Assembly (NCBI GenBank): GCA_022842285.1
Contig: JALHPV010000044.1
Location: forward strand, 1-33,716
DNA from: Kofleriaceae bacterium
Lineage (GTDB): Bacteria > Myxococcota_A > Polyangia > Haliangiales > Haliangiaceae
DNA: 33,716 nt
Reading direction: 5' to 3'
In this document: piece after piece, positions 24,514-31,930 of the stretch
How positions within the stretch are numbered: position 1 is the stretch's first letter
How the letters are laid out: every line of letters begins with the position of its first letter
Notes under the pieces: generated by a model
Seen by the model: the letters and a program-made list of their open reading frames with translations, nothing else
What the model was told of the DNA's origin: nothing
The model's database searches: none
Program-made: the position numbers and the translations under genes

Positions 24514-24717
24514 CCCCTGGATCGGGCAGCGACACAACGGCAACGGGGAGCGGCGTCAGCGCGAGTTTCACGTCGAGTCGTCCGGTTACCTCGAGCATCG
24601 CGCTGGTCTGGTTCACGCGCCTCTGGTCGCTCGGGCGCGTCTACCAGATGCTGGTGCTCAACGGCGTGGGCGCGCTCCTCGTGGGGGCGGGCTTCCTGTC
24701 CGCGCGCCGGCGGTAGC

Positions 24718-25071
24718 TCACGTCCCGCCGCGGACGATGCGGAGCAGCTCGGCCGGCGGGACAGGCTTCTCGAGCACGTGGCCGGTGTCCCCGGCGGCGC
24801 TGACCAGCGGGTGCTCCGGAGCATGGCCGGTGATGAAGATGATCCGCGGGGTGTAACCGTGGTCCTTGAGCCACCTGGCCACGTCTACCCCCGAGGGCTG
24901 GCCCGCCCCGAGGTTGATGTCCACGAGGGCTACGTCGAGCTCCGGCAGGACGGCACCGAGGGCCTCGACCTCCGACAGGGAGGACGCGCTGACATGCGGT
25001 ATGCGTGCGCTCGAGAACAAGCGTCCGAACATCTCGCGCAGGTCCTCGTCATCGTCCACGACCAACAGCAT
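24718..25071 (-). CDS. Single-domain response regulator (CheY-like)
   Basis: 117 residues forming only a receiver domain: acidic pocket VVDDDED (4-10), phosphoacceptor D51 (ALVDINLG), T81 (FITGH) and K102 (LEKPV). With no output domain, it probably acts by protein-protein contact or as a phosphorelay intermediate. ATG 25071 is chosen over GTG 25080 because TACAGT lies exactly 7 bases upstream of it. It is transcribed away from the six-TM kinase-like protein at 25110, and the two share a promoter region of under 40 bases, which suggests a functional pair. Confidence 0.92.
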   Translation of the reverse strand: MLLVVDDDEDLREMFGRLFSSARIPHVSASSLSEVEALGAVLPELDVALVDINLGAGQPSGVDVARWLKDHGYTPRIIFITGHAPEHPLVSAAGDTGHVLEKPVPPAELLRIVRGGT

Positions 25072-25078
25072 CGCCAAC

Positions 25079-25088
25079 ACTGTACATT
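25079..25088. promoter_or_regulatory. Overlapping divergent -10 boxes around TGTACA
   Basis: The sequence ACTGTACATT contains TACAGT on the minus strand (25084-25079), 7 bases before the regulator's ATG. On the plus strand it contains TACATT (25083-25088), 21 bases before GTG 25110. The boxes overlap at the palindrome TGTACA, so polymerase could occupy only one direction at a time. Confidence 0.4.
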
Positions 25089-25109
25089 CCGATCCGGGTC
25101 CGAGTAGCT

Positions 25110-25988
25110 GTGAAGACCAACCCGGGCGCGCTAGACGGAGGTCAGACGGCCTTTCATGTGAGCGAGGCCGCGCGTGCGACGGCGCTCGTGGCCATCCTGA
25201 TCGCGCTCACGAACGTGGCCGCGCTCCTCTTCGACCCGCGCGACCGGGCCCATCCGGAGGTGTTCGCGCTCGACACGGCTCACGGCCTGCTCGCCGCGGT
25301 GGTGGCCGTATGGTTCTCCCGTCGCCGCCCCCGGACCTTGGTGGGCTGCGAGCTCGCCTGTGCCGCGGTCACCCTGCCGTTCTTGCTCGGCCTGTGGCTG
25401 CCCGCGATGTACGACCTCGAGGCGGGTCACCTGAGCGAGCCGCTCATGCCGCACCACTTCGTGCTGCTGGGCATCGCGATCGGAGCCCCTACGCGACGCC
25501 TTGGCATCGTGTTGGTCGTGCTCTTCACGGCCCACGCATCGGCGCTCGCCCGCGTGTTCGTCGCCGCGGGTGCGGGCGAGAGCGTCACGCGCGAACCGTG
25601 GATGACGCTGCTTCTCGCGGTGCTCGCGGTCCTCATGCTGCACACGCGCAGTCGCCGGCGCGAGCTCGAGCAACGCGTGGCCGCCGCGGAGCAACGGGCG
25701 CGCATGCTCGGCGACGTCGCCCGCATGCTGCTCTCCCTGCGCGATCGCGCCAACACGCCGCTCCAGACCATCGAGATCGCCGTCGCCCTCCTCGAGAGTG
25801 AGGGCGCGACGCCCGAGACCATCGCGGTCATGCAGCGTGCGCTCGCCCGCCTCGCCGTGGTGCAGCAGGCGCTCTCCAAGAGCAGCGCGGAGCTGGCATC
25901 GGTCGCGGGGGACAACCTCTCGCCGGTCGGCCTCGAGCAGGCGCTGCGCGAGCTCCTCCGCCACGACGCGGGCACCGCCCAGAGCTAG
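25110..25988 (+). CDS. Six-TM protein with degenerate histidine-kinase dimerisation helix
   Basis: 292 residues: about six membrane helices (near 22-40, 56-70, 77-99, 115-126, 131-153 and 164-178), a coiled coil (180-200), then a helical hairpin (about 200-262) resembling a HisKA domain. Aligning RDRANTPLQTIE with the classical HELRTPLTAI places Asp212 at the phospho-accepting His. No HATPase domain follows; the protein stops about 30 residues later. It is therefore not a working histidine kinase by itself. It could bind or sequester a response regulator, or pair with another kinase. The divergent neighbour is a receiver-only regulator. GTG 25110 is the best start, though GTG 25158 is possible. 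HisKA resemblance is inference from one motif. Confidence 0.72.
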   Translation: MKTNPGALDGGQTAFHVSEAARATALVAILIALTNVAALLFDPRDRAHPEVFALDTAHGLLAAVVAVWFSRRRPRTLVGCELACAAVTLPFLLGLWLPAMYDLEAGHLSEPLMPHHFVLLGIAIGAPTRRLGIVLVVLFTAHASALARVFVAAGAGESVTREPWMTLLLAVLAVLMLHTRSRRRELEQRVAAAEQRARMLGDVARMLLSLRDRANTPLQTIEIAVALLESEGATPETIAVMQRALARLAVVQQALSKSSAELASVAGDNLSPVGLEQALRELLRHDAGTAQS

Positions 25989-25993
25989 GTAGT

Positions 25994-27826
25994 CTACGGA
26001 TTCGGCGGTGGCGGTGGCGGCGGCGGTCGCTGCGCCTCTTCGAGCTTGCGGCGCAGCTCGTCACGCTCGCGCTCGGCGTCGCGCTGGGCGGCCCGGGCGG
26101 CATCGCGGTCGCGCTCGGCGGCCGTCGCCGCTTCCCGCGCCGAATCGCGATCCTGCTCGGCACGCGTCTGGCCCTCGCGGGCCGCATCGCGATCCTGCTC
26201 GGCCGCGGTGGCGGCACTCTTCGCATCGTCGCGCGCCTTCTCGGCGGCAGCCTGGGCGGTCCGGGCGGTCTCCCGGTCGCGCTCGGCCGCCTGGGCCGCC
26301 TTCTGCGCCGCATCGCGCTCGCGCTCCGCATCGGCTTGCGCCGTGCGAGCCACGTCACGCTCGACGAGAGCGACCGAGCGCTGCGACTCGGCGGCATCGC
26401 GCGCCTTCATCGCTTCCTGGTAGCGCGAGTTCGCCTGCGCGGCGGTGCCGAGCGCTGCATCCTTCGCGGTCTCGGCGTCCTTCTTCGCCTTGAGCGCTGC
26501 CAGACGCTTCTGCTCCGCGATCTTGCGCTTCTCCTCGGAGTTCTCGCCGCGCTTCTGCGCCTCCTCGGCGTCCTTCTTCGCTTGTTCGGCCTCGGCCTCG
26601 GCGGACTGCGCCATCGTGGCCTTCTCCTGGGCATCGGCGCGCGCCGCGATGGCGTCGTTCTGCAGGCGAATCCGATCGCGCTCTTGCCGCGCGAGCTGCG
26701 CCCAGACCAGCGCGCCACCGACGAGAAAGACCACGAGAGCGCCCGCGCCGACGGTCACGGCCTTGTTGCGGCGGGCCCAGCGCGAGAGGCGCCCCGTCAT
26801 CGAGTAGCGATGCGAGAAGACGAGGTCGCCGGTGAGGTACTGCTTCAGCGCGCGGAGCAGCTCGTCCGACGTGAAGCGCTGGGCGGCGTCGTGCGTGAGA
26901 GCGCGCGCGATGATGCCGGAGAGCTCGGGGTCCTTCGGCATCGCCGGCGCGATCGGATCGCCTTGCTTCAGCCACTCGAGGAACGTCGCGAGCTGCCGGG
27001 ACCGCTCGCCGGCGGAGTCCAGCAGCTTCCACTCGAACGGCGGCTTGCCAGCGACGACCTCGTAGAGGGTCACGCCGAACGAGTACACGTCGAAGCTGGG
27101 ATCCGCCGCGCGGCCCTGGGTCTGCTCGAGCGGCAGGTAGGGCGGCGTCCCGGCACTGATCGTCACGCCGCGGCCGCTCATCGAGGGGTCGTCATCGAGC
27201 GACGGCTCGCTCTGCGACGGCGCATCGAGGTCGCGTGCGATCCCCCAATCGATCAGCGTCGCCTCGCCGCGCTTGCCCAGCAAGATGTTGTTCGGCGTGC
27301 AGTCGCGGTGCACGACGCGACGCTCGTGCGCATACGCGAGCGCCTCCGCGATGGAGATCAAGTTGGCGAGGAGCTCCAGGCGCTCGCGCGTGCGCGGCTT
27401 CCCGTCGTGCGCTTCCCGCTCGGCCAGATCGTCGAGCTTGTCGCGCAGCGACACCCCGTCGACACGCTCCAGCACGCAGAATGGCCACCCGACCGTCGAC
27501 TTCCCCAGCTCGTAGATCGTGACGATCGACGGATGCTGAAGCTTCGCGAGGATCCGCGCCTCCGCGGTCACGCGGCGCTGGAACATGTCGGCGAGGCCGG
27601 GAGCGAGATCCTCGCCTTCGCGCGGGGCTTTCAGGATGACGGTGCGCCCCAGGCGCCGATCCTCGCCCGCGAAGATCTGCGCCATGCCGCCGCGGGCCAT
27701 CGGGTCGGCGGGCCACTTGAACGCAGCCTCGCTGACGAGCCCCTTCGGCAGGTCCAGAGTGATCGGGACGCTGTCGGGGCTCGGGCTCCCGATCTCAGCC
27801 GTGGTCACAGTCGGGGCCGTGGACAT
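25994..27826 (-). CDS. Ser/Thr kinase with TM helix and long coiled-coil tail
   Basis: 610 residues. The kinase domain (about 38-330) has MARGGMAQIF as Gly-rich loop, K66 (VILK), HRDCTPNN (173-180), DWG in place of DFG (193-195) and the APE-like LPLEQ (231-235). The catalytic-loop Lys of HRDxKxxN is Thr here; kinases with Ser/Thr at this place (HRDVSPQN-type) are common in myxobacteria, so activity is possible but not assured. A membrane helix (about 355-378) is followed by a charged Ala/Arg/Glu/Asp-rich coiled coil of about 220 residues and an eight-proline tail, predicted to lie outside the cytoplasm. The ATG lies 32 bases inside the 3' end of the trigger-factor gene, so the two are coupled. 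Confidence 0.9.
   Translation of the reverse strand: MSTAPTVTTAEIGSPSPDSVPITLDLPKGLVSEAAFKWPADPMARGGMAQIFAGEDRRLGRTVILKAPREGEDLAPGLADMFQRRVTAEARILAKLQHPSIVTIYELGKSTVGWPFCVLERVDGVSLRDKLDDLAEREAHDGKPRTRERLELLANLISIAEALAYAHERRVVHRDCTPNNILLGKRGEATLIDWGIARDLDAPSQSEPSLDDDPSMSGRGVTISAGTPPYLPLEQTQGRAADPSFDVYSFGVTLYEVVAGKPPFEWKLLDSAGERSRQLATFLEWLKQGDPIAPAMPKDPELSGIIARALTHDAAQRFTSDELLRALKQYLTGDLVFSHRYSMTGRLSRWARRNKAVTVGAGALVVFLVGGALVWAQLARQERDRIRLQNDAIAARADAQEKATMAQSAEAEAEQAKKDAEEAQKRGENSEEKRKIAEQKRLAALKAKKDAETAKDAALGTAAQANSRYQEAMKARDAAESQRSVALVERDVARTAQADAERERDAAQKAAQAAERDRETARTAQAAAEKARDDAKSAATAAEQDRDAAREGQTRAEQDRDSAREAATAAERDRDAARAAQRDAERERDELRRKLEEAQRPPPPPPPPNP
26033..26692 (-). repeat. Coiled-coil repeat region of kinase
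   Basis: This encodes kinase residues about 379-598, made of degenerate repeats of the form AAERDRDAAR/AQAAAEKARDDA with a matching repetitive DNA pattern. The regular Ala and charged residues predict a long parallel coiled coil, probably driving dimerisation. Confidence 0.7.
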
Positions 27827-29168
27827 GGCCTTCCTCGCCGTGGTCCGGACCGCCCTCGGGCAGCGGCTGACCCTGCTGCGTGAGCTTCTCGACCTCGGTG
27901 ATCTTCGCCTGACCGACGAGGAACTGGAGCACCTTCTCCTGGCGCAGCGAGTACTCGACGTTGTCGAGGCGACCGTCGCGCTGCCACTCGGCGCGGAGCT
28001 TGGCCGGCGCGACGTTGCGCGCCTTCGCCGTCTGCTCGATGTGAGCGGTGATCTCGTCGGGCGAGACCTTCAGACCTTCCTTGTCGGCGATCGCCTCGAG
28101 GAGGAGCTGGCCACGGACCTCGTCCGACGCGGCCGGGCGCATCTTCTCGCGCAGGTCGTCCGTCAGGCCGGGCGTGCCGCGCTCCGGCTTCATGCCCAGC
28201 ATCTGGCGGAGGCGACGGAACTGCATCTCGACGGCGCGCTCGGTGAGCGAGGCCGCGACCGGGATCTGGTTCTTCTTGATCAGCTCGCGGAGCACACCCT
28301 CGCGCGCCTCGCGATCGATCGTCTCGGTCTCCTTCGCTTCGAGCTCCTTGCGGAGCACGGCCTTGAGGCCGTCGAGCGTCTCGGCCTTGCCGGTGTCCTT
28401 CGCCAGCTCGTCATCGAGGGCGGGGACGTCCTTCATGCGCGCCTCGAGGATCGTCACCTTGAGGTTCGCCGTGCGGCCCTTCACGGACTCGTCCTTCCAG
28501 TCGTCGGGGATCTGGATCTCGAGGTCCTTGTCCTTCAGGTTGATCGGCACGCCCGTGAGCGCCGCGCGCATGCCCGGGACCGGCTCGCGCTCCTCGTCCT
28601 CGAGATCGAGCGCGAACTGCGGCTGATTGATCTGGTGCTCGCCGATCGTGCCCGTGACCGACAGGCCGAGGATGTCGCCGGCCTGCGTGGTCTCGCGGCC
28701 CTCGATGGGCTTCAGCTCCGTGTGCTCGCGAACGAGCGTCTTCAGCGCCTCGTCGACGGCCTCTTCCTTCACGTCGAGGCGGCGCTTCTCGATCTCGAGA
28801 CCGCGGTAGTCCGTCGGCTCGACGGCGCCACGCACCTCGATGACGGCCTGGAAGGTGAACGGCTGGCCCTTCTTGATGGCCTGGAAGTCCTCGACGCGCG
28901 GCTCGGCGACGGCGGCGAGGTTGTGCTCCTGGTTCGCCTTGAAGAACGACTCGCGGACGAGCTCGTTCATCACCTCGTAGTTCACGCGCTGGCCGTAGAC
29001 CTGCTCGAGGACCGGGCGCGGGACCTTGCCCTTGCGGAAACCCTTGAGAGCGACGCCCTTACCGAGCTCGCGGTACGCGTTGCCCAGCTTCTGATTCACC
29101 GTGTCCCACGGAATCTCGACAAACATCTTCTTCTCGACGGGGGACACGTCTTCGATGCGGACCTGCAT
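27795..29168 (-). CDS. tig: Trigger factor (ribosome-associated chaperone)
   Basis: 457 residues. This chaperone binds the ribosome exit tunnel and new polypeptides. The N-terminal ribosome-binding domain contains the signature GFRKGKVPR (43-51). A diverged FKBP-type domain (about 155-245) and the C-terminal substrate-binding helices (about 260-430) follow. The tail is unusual: residues 442-457 (DHGEEGHVHGPDCDHG) are rich in His, Asp and Glu with one Cys, a likely metal-binding tail. In many bacteria tig precedes clpP and clpX; here it precedes a Ser/Thr kinase gene, overlapping by 32 bases. It follows the winged-helix-like gene by 35 bases and no obvious ribosome site precedes the ATG. Confidence 0.96.
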   Translation of the reverse strand: MQVRIEDVSPVEKKMFVEIPWDTVNQKLGNAYRELGKGVALKGFRKGKVPRPVLEQVYGQRVNYEVMNELVRESFFKANQEHNLAAVAEPRVEDFQAIKKGQPFTFQAVIEVRGAVEPTDYRGLEIEKRRLDVKEEAVDEALKTLVREHTELKPIEGRETTQAGDILGLSVTGTIGEHQINQPQFALDLEDEEREPVPGMRAALTGVPINLKDKDLEIQIPDDWKDESVKGRTANLKVTILEARMKDVPALDDELAKDTGKAETLDGLKAVLRKELEAKETETIDREAREGVLRELIKKNQIPVAASLTERAVEMQFRRLRQMLGMKPERGTPGLTDDLREKMRPAASDEVRGQLLLEAIADKEGLKVSPDEITAHIEQTAKARNVAPAKLRAEWQRDGRLDNVEYSLRQEKVLQFLVGQAKITEVEKLTQQGQPLPEGGPDHGEEGHVHGPDCDHG

Positions 29169-29203
29169 GGGGACCCGTGGTTAGCACGAGTACAGCGCGA
29201 TCT

Positions 29204-30160
29204 CTATCGACGGAGACGATACGTCGGCTCGCCGCCCCGGAGGTCCCCCGGCTCGACGAGGTCGAGGCCCTGGGCCTCGAGCTTGCGGGTCAGGTTCTCC
29301 ATGAACGTCATCGGGTCCGAGAGGTCCAGCATGTTCCCGATGGCCCGGGCCGAGAGCTCCTGCTCGCCGAGCGCGTTCAGGACCTTGCGCTCGGCGGTGC
29401 TGATCTGGAAGTCCGGCGGCACCATCCGATCCACCAGCCGCCCCAGCCGCGCGGACACCGCCGGCGAGAGCCCCAGCCGGACGACCGCCGACTGCGCTCC
29501 GGAGCCCGACGTGTACCCGAGGTTCGTCGACTTCTCGACGGACATGGGCTGCCGCGTTCGCGACCGGGCCCGGGCCGGGTACGGGTGGGGTGTCTTCCGG
29601 AGCTCGCCTTGGGACGCCATCTTCACGCTCGACTGCGAAGACCCGCCGACGGCCGCTTGCTGCTGCGGGACGTACGTCGCGGCCTGGGACTGCGGCACGC
29701 GCGCCGCCCCGATGGGGGCCACGTAGCTGACGTCGGGGCCGCCCGCCCGGGCATCGGGACGCTTGGGCAGGATGCGCGGCGCCCCGGGCCCCCAGTTCGC
29801 CGTCGGCTCGCGCTCGAAGCTCGATTCCTCGTCGGCGAGGCGGGGGGGATTGCCCTTGCTACCGGCCAGCCGACGCGCCGCCGCCTCGAGCTGTTCCTTC
29901 ACGAACTGCGCACGGCCCGCGTCGGGATCGCTCACGTGGATGCCCCAGGGCCCGTTCACATCGAGCCCCGCCGGCCCGATGGCCAGCTCGACCCCGTGCA
30001 GCACGATCGTGGGTCGCAGCTGGTCGCGGCTATCGGCGTAGGCGCGCATCAGGACCCGCTGCTCCGCCCATTTCTCCGTGATGACCATGACCGACCGGTA
30101 GTGACTCGGCGCGGAAGCCGGGCTCCGCAACCAGTCATCGACGATCCGGATCGAGGCCAT
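29204..30160 (-). CDS. Unknown protein with C-terminal winged-helix-like region
   Basis: 318 residues, soluble, with no signal peptide. The N-terminal region (about 1-110) looks like a compact alpha/beta domain (MASIRIVDDWLRSP start). A long disordered linker rich in Pro, Gln, Ser and Arg follows (about 115-240). The C-terminal region (about 245-318) contains ISTAERKVLNALGEQELSARAIGNMLDLSD and a basic wing-like end, resembling a MarR/GntR-type winged helix. A DNA-binding role is therefore plausible but I recognise no family for the whole. ATG 30160 is preferred over the longer frame, which would run into the divergent gene. A consensus TATAAT lies 10 bases upstream. It is first in the cluster with tig and the coiled-coil kinase. 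Confidence 0.72.
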   Translation of the reverse strand: MASIRIVDDWLRSPASAPSHYRSVMVITEKWAEQRVLMRAYADSRDQLRPTIVLHGVELAIGPAGLDVNGPWGIHVSDPDAGRAQFVKEQLEAAARRLAGSKGNPPRLADEESSFEREPTANWGPGAPRILPKRPDARAGGPDVSYVAPIGAARVPQSQAATYVPQQQAAVGGSSQSSVKMASQGELRKTPHPYPARARSRTRQPMSVEKSTNLGYTSGSGAQSAVVRLGLSPAVSARLGRLVDRMVPPDFQISTAERKVLNALGEQELSARAIGNMLDLSDPMTFMENLTRKLEAQGLDLVEPGDLRGGEPTYRLRR

Positions 30161-30170
30161 GGACCCGCCG

Positions 30171-30182
30171 ATTATATAGACT
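30171..30182. promoter_or_regulatory. Back-to-back -10 boxes between divergent genes
   Basis: ATTATATAGACT is a rare A/T-rich island between starts only 28 bases apart. On the minus strand it contains the perfect consensus TATAAT (30176-30171), 10 bases before ATG 30160. On the plus strand TAGACT (30177-30182) ends 6 bases before GTG 30189. Each direction would have almost no leader. Confidence 0.5.
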
Positions 30183-30188
30183 TGCCGC

Positions 30189-31913
30189 GTGGTTCGCGTC
30201 ACTCAAGCCAGCGTCGATCTCGCTATCGGGGTCGTAGCCGGGGTCATCCTCATCGCCACCGCGACCAGTGGCCCCGGCTGGGGGAGCGGCAGCGTCGAGA
30301 CCGTGATTGCCACGCAGCTCCAGCGCACGGCGCTCTCCCCGCTGTACCACCTGCTGGCCAGCGTCGCGGCGGTACTTCCCGTCGGGGAGCCGGGCTTTCG
30401 CCTCGCGGCCCTCTCCGCCCTCATCGGCGCCATCACGCTCGTGGGCGTGATCCACGCCGTCCGGGCGCTGCTCCCCGCCCAGCCCGTGGCTGCGGCGCTG
30501 TCGGCCGTCCTCCTCGTCCTCGCGCCCCCGTGGCGCCTCGCCGCCGCCGAGCCCGGCCCCGCCATGCTGGCCGCCTGCGGCACCGTGTGGGCCCTCGCCT
30601 TCGCCCTGGAGCAGGCCCGGGATCCAAACCCGCGTCGCGCCCTCTCCGCCCTCGCCGCGTGTGCCGTCGTCGTCGGGAGTGCACCGTGGCTCGGCACAGG
30701 TCTCGTCCTGCTGGTTGGCCTCTGGCATCGCAAGACCACGCCCCTCGTCCCGGCCCTGGCCGGCCTCGGCGCGCTGATCGTCCTCCTCTGGATGGGCGTC
30801 ATGGGCTCGCTCCCGCCGATCCGCGCCGACCTCGCCGCCGCCGTCGCGGCCACGGGCGTCGGCTCGGCCTCGCTCCTCGTCGGGGTCGGGCTCCTCGCGG
30901 GCGCCTTCGGCGCGCTGACCGGCCTGCCCCACGCGCGTGGGCTCTTTGGCGCGATCCTCCTCGCCGCCCTCCACACCGTGCTCGTCGATCCGTCGCCGAG
31001 TCCGCTGCTCGGGCTCTTCGCGATCGCCGTCGGGATCGTCCCGGCCGCGATCACGCGCCTCCTCCCGAAGGACTCGCCCCGGCGAGCGGTCGTCGCCGTC
31101 GGGGCGGCGGTCCCGCTCGTCGGACTCGCCCTCGCGACCGGCACGGTCCTCATCGTCGACAATCCACGCCACACCCCGGCCCGGCTCGCGACCGACGTCG
31201 CCGGCAGCCTGCCGCCGGGGCCCGGCACCTTCGTCGCCACGCGCGTCATCCCGTGGGCCGCGCTCCGTCACGAGCAAGGCATCGCCGGGCTGCGCCCGGA
31301 TCTGACCCTCGCGCCGCTCGGCCCCTCCGACGTCGACGTCGCCAACGCGCTGCGCGCGAAGAAGATCGCTGGCTCCGATCAGTTCGCCTTCGGTCGCCTC
31401 GATCCGAGTCGCGCCCTCCCGCGCGGACGTGGCTTCCAGCTGCTCGGCGAAGCCCGCCTCGACACCGTCGTCCCGACCCTCCCTCCCGCGACGTACGCGA
31501 CGACGATCGGAGAGACCGAGTCGGTCCTCCTCGCGCTCGCCCGGGCGCGCTACGAAGCGGGGGCCGGCCGCCTCGATGCCGCCGCGAAGGCCGCCGGCCT
31601 CGCGCTGTCGGGCAGCGACCTCGCGATCCTCGCCACGACCGTGCCGTCGACACAGGTCCCCGCCTTTTATGGCTTCATCCCCGCACTCGGCGAGCCCGCC
31701 GGCCGGTGGCAGCTCGAGCTCCTCGGCGACGATCTCGCGTGGGTCAGCGGCCTCGAGGTCCCCGTCGTCAGCGGCCCGCCGCCGCGCGTCCTCCATGCAC
31801 GCTGGCGAGCCCTCTGGCGCGGCGAGATCAAGCCCGACGACGCGTCGATCACGGCGCTCGGGCCCGAGGCCGTGGCCGCGACGGCGGAGCTGATCAAAAC
31901 GTTTCCGCGGTAG
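30189..31913 (+). CDS. Multi-TM membrane protein, GT-C/DUF2723-like
   Basis: 574 residues with about ten membrane helices in the first 330 residues, then a soluble C-terminal region (about 340-574). The N-terminal layout resembles DUF2723 (TMEM260-like, GT-C glycosyltransferase fold). That family starts with a DSGE-type acidic motif, then a HPPGYPLY-type loop and a second helix. Here the matching parts are GSVETVIATQ (E37) and LSPLYHLLASVAAVLP. The usual Asp and the HPPGYP element are absent, so catalysis is doubtful. The soluble part includes a mention-worthy helical repeat-like stretch but no known motif. GTG 30189 has TAGACT 6 bases before it. It is followed after 17 bases by a lipoprotein gene. 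Confidence 0.68.
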   Translation: MVRVTQASVDLAIGVVAGVILIATATSGPGWGSGSVETVIATQLQRTALSPLYHLLASVAAVLPVGEPGFRLAALSALIGAITLVGVIHAVRALLPAQPVAAALSAVLLVLAPPWRLAAAEPGPAMLAACGTVWALAFALEQARDPNPRRALSALAACAVVVGSAPWLGTGLVLLVGLWHRKTTPLVPALAGLGALIVLLWMGVMGSLPPIRADLAAAVAATGVGSASLLVGVGLLAGAFGALTGLPHARGLFGAILLAALHTVLVDPSPSPLLGLFAIAVGIVPAAITRLLPKDSPRRAVVAVGAAVPLVGLALATGTVLIVDNPRHTPARLATDVAGSLPPGPGTFVATRVIPWAALRHEQGIAGLRPDLTLAPLGPSDVDVANALRAKKIAGSDQFAFGRLDPSRALPRGRGFQLLGEARLDTVVPTLPPATYATTIGETESVLLALARARYEAGAGRLDAAAKAAGLALSGSDLAILATTVPSTQVPAFYGFIPALGEPAGRWQLELLGDDLAWVSGLEVPVVSGPPPRVLHARWRALWRGEIKPDDASITALGPEAVAATAELIKTFPR

Positions 31914-31930
31914 GTGCGTTTGCGTCCGCC

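Noticed and set aside
24501-24717. A plus-strand frame ending at 24716 that encodes a hydrophobic tail (VYQMLVLNGVGALLVGAGFL...RRR)
   Set aside because: It looks like a membrane anchor, but there is no usable start codon except an internal ATG giving about 22 residues. I see no gene in this 217-base gap beyond the promoter of the TatT-like gene.
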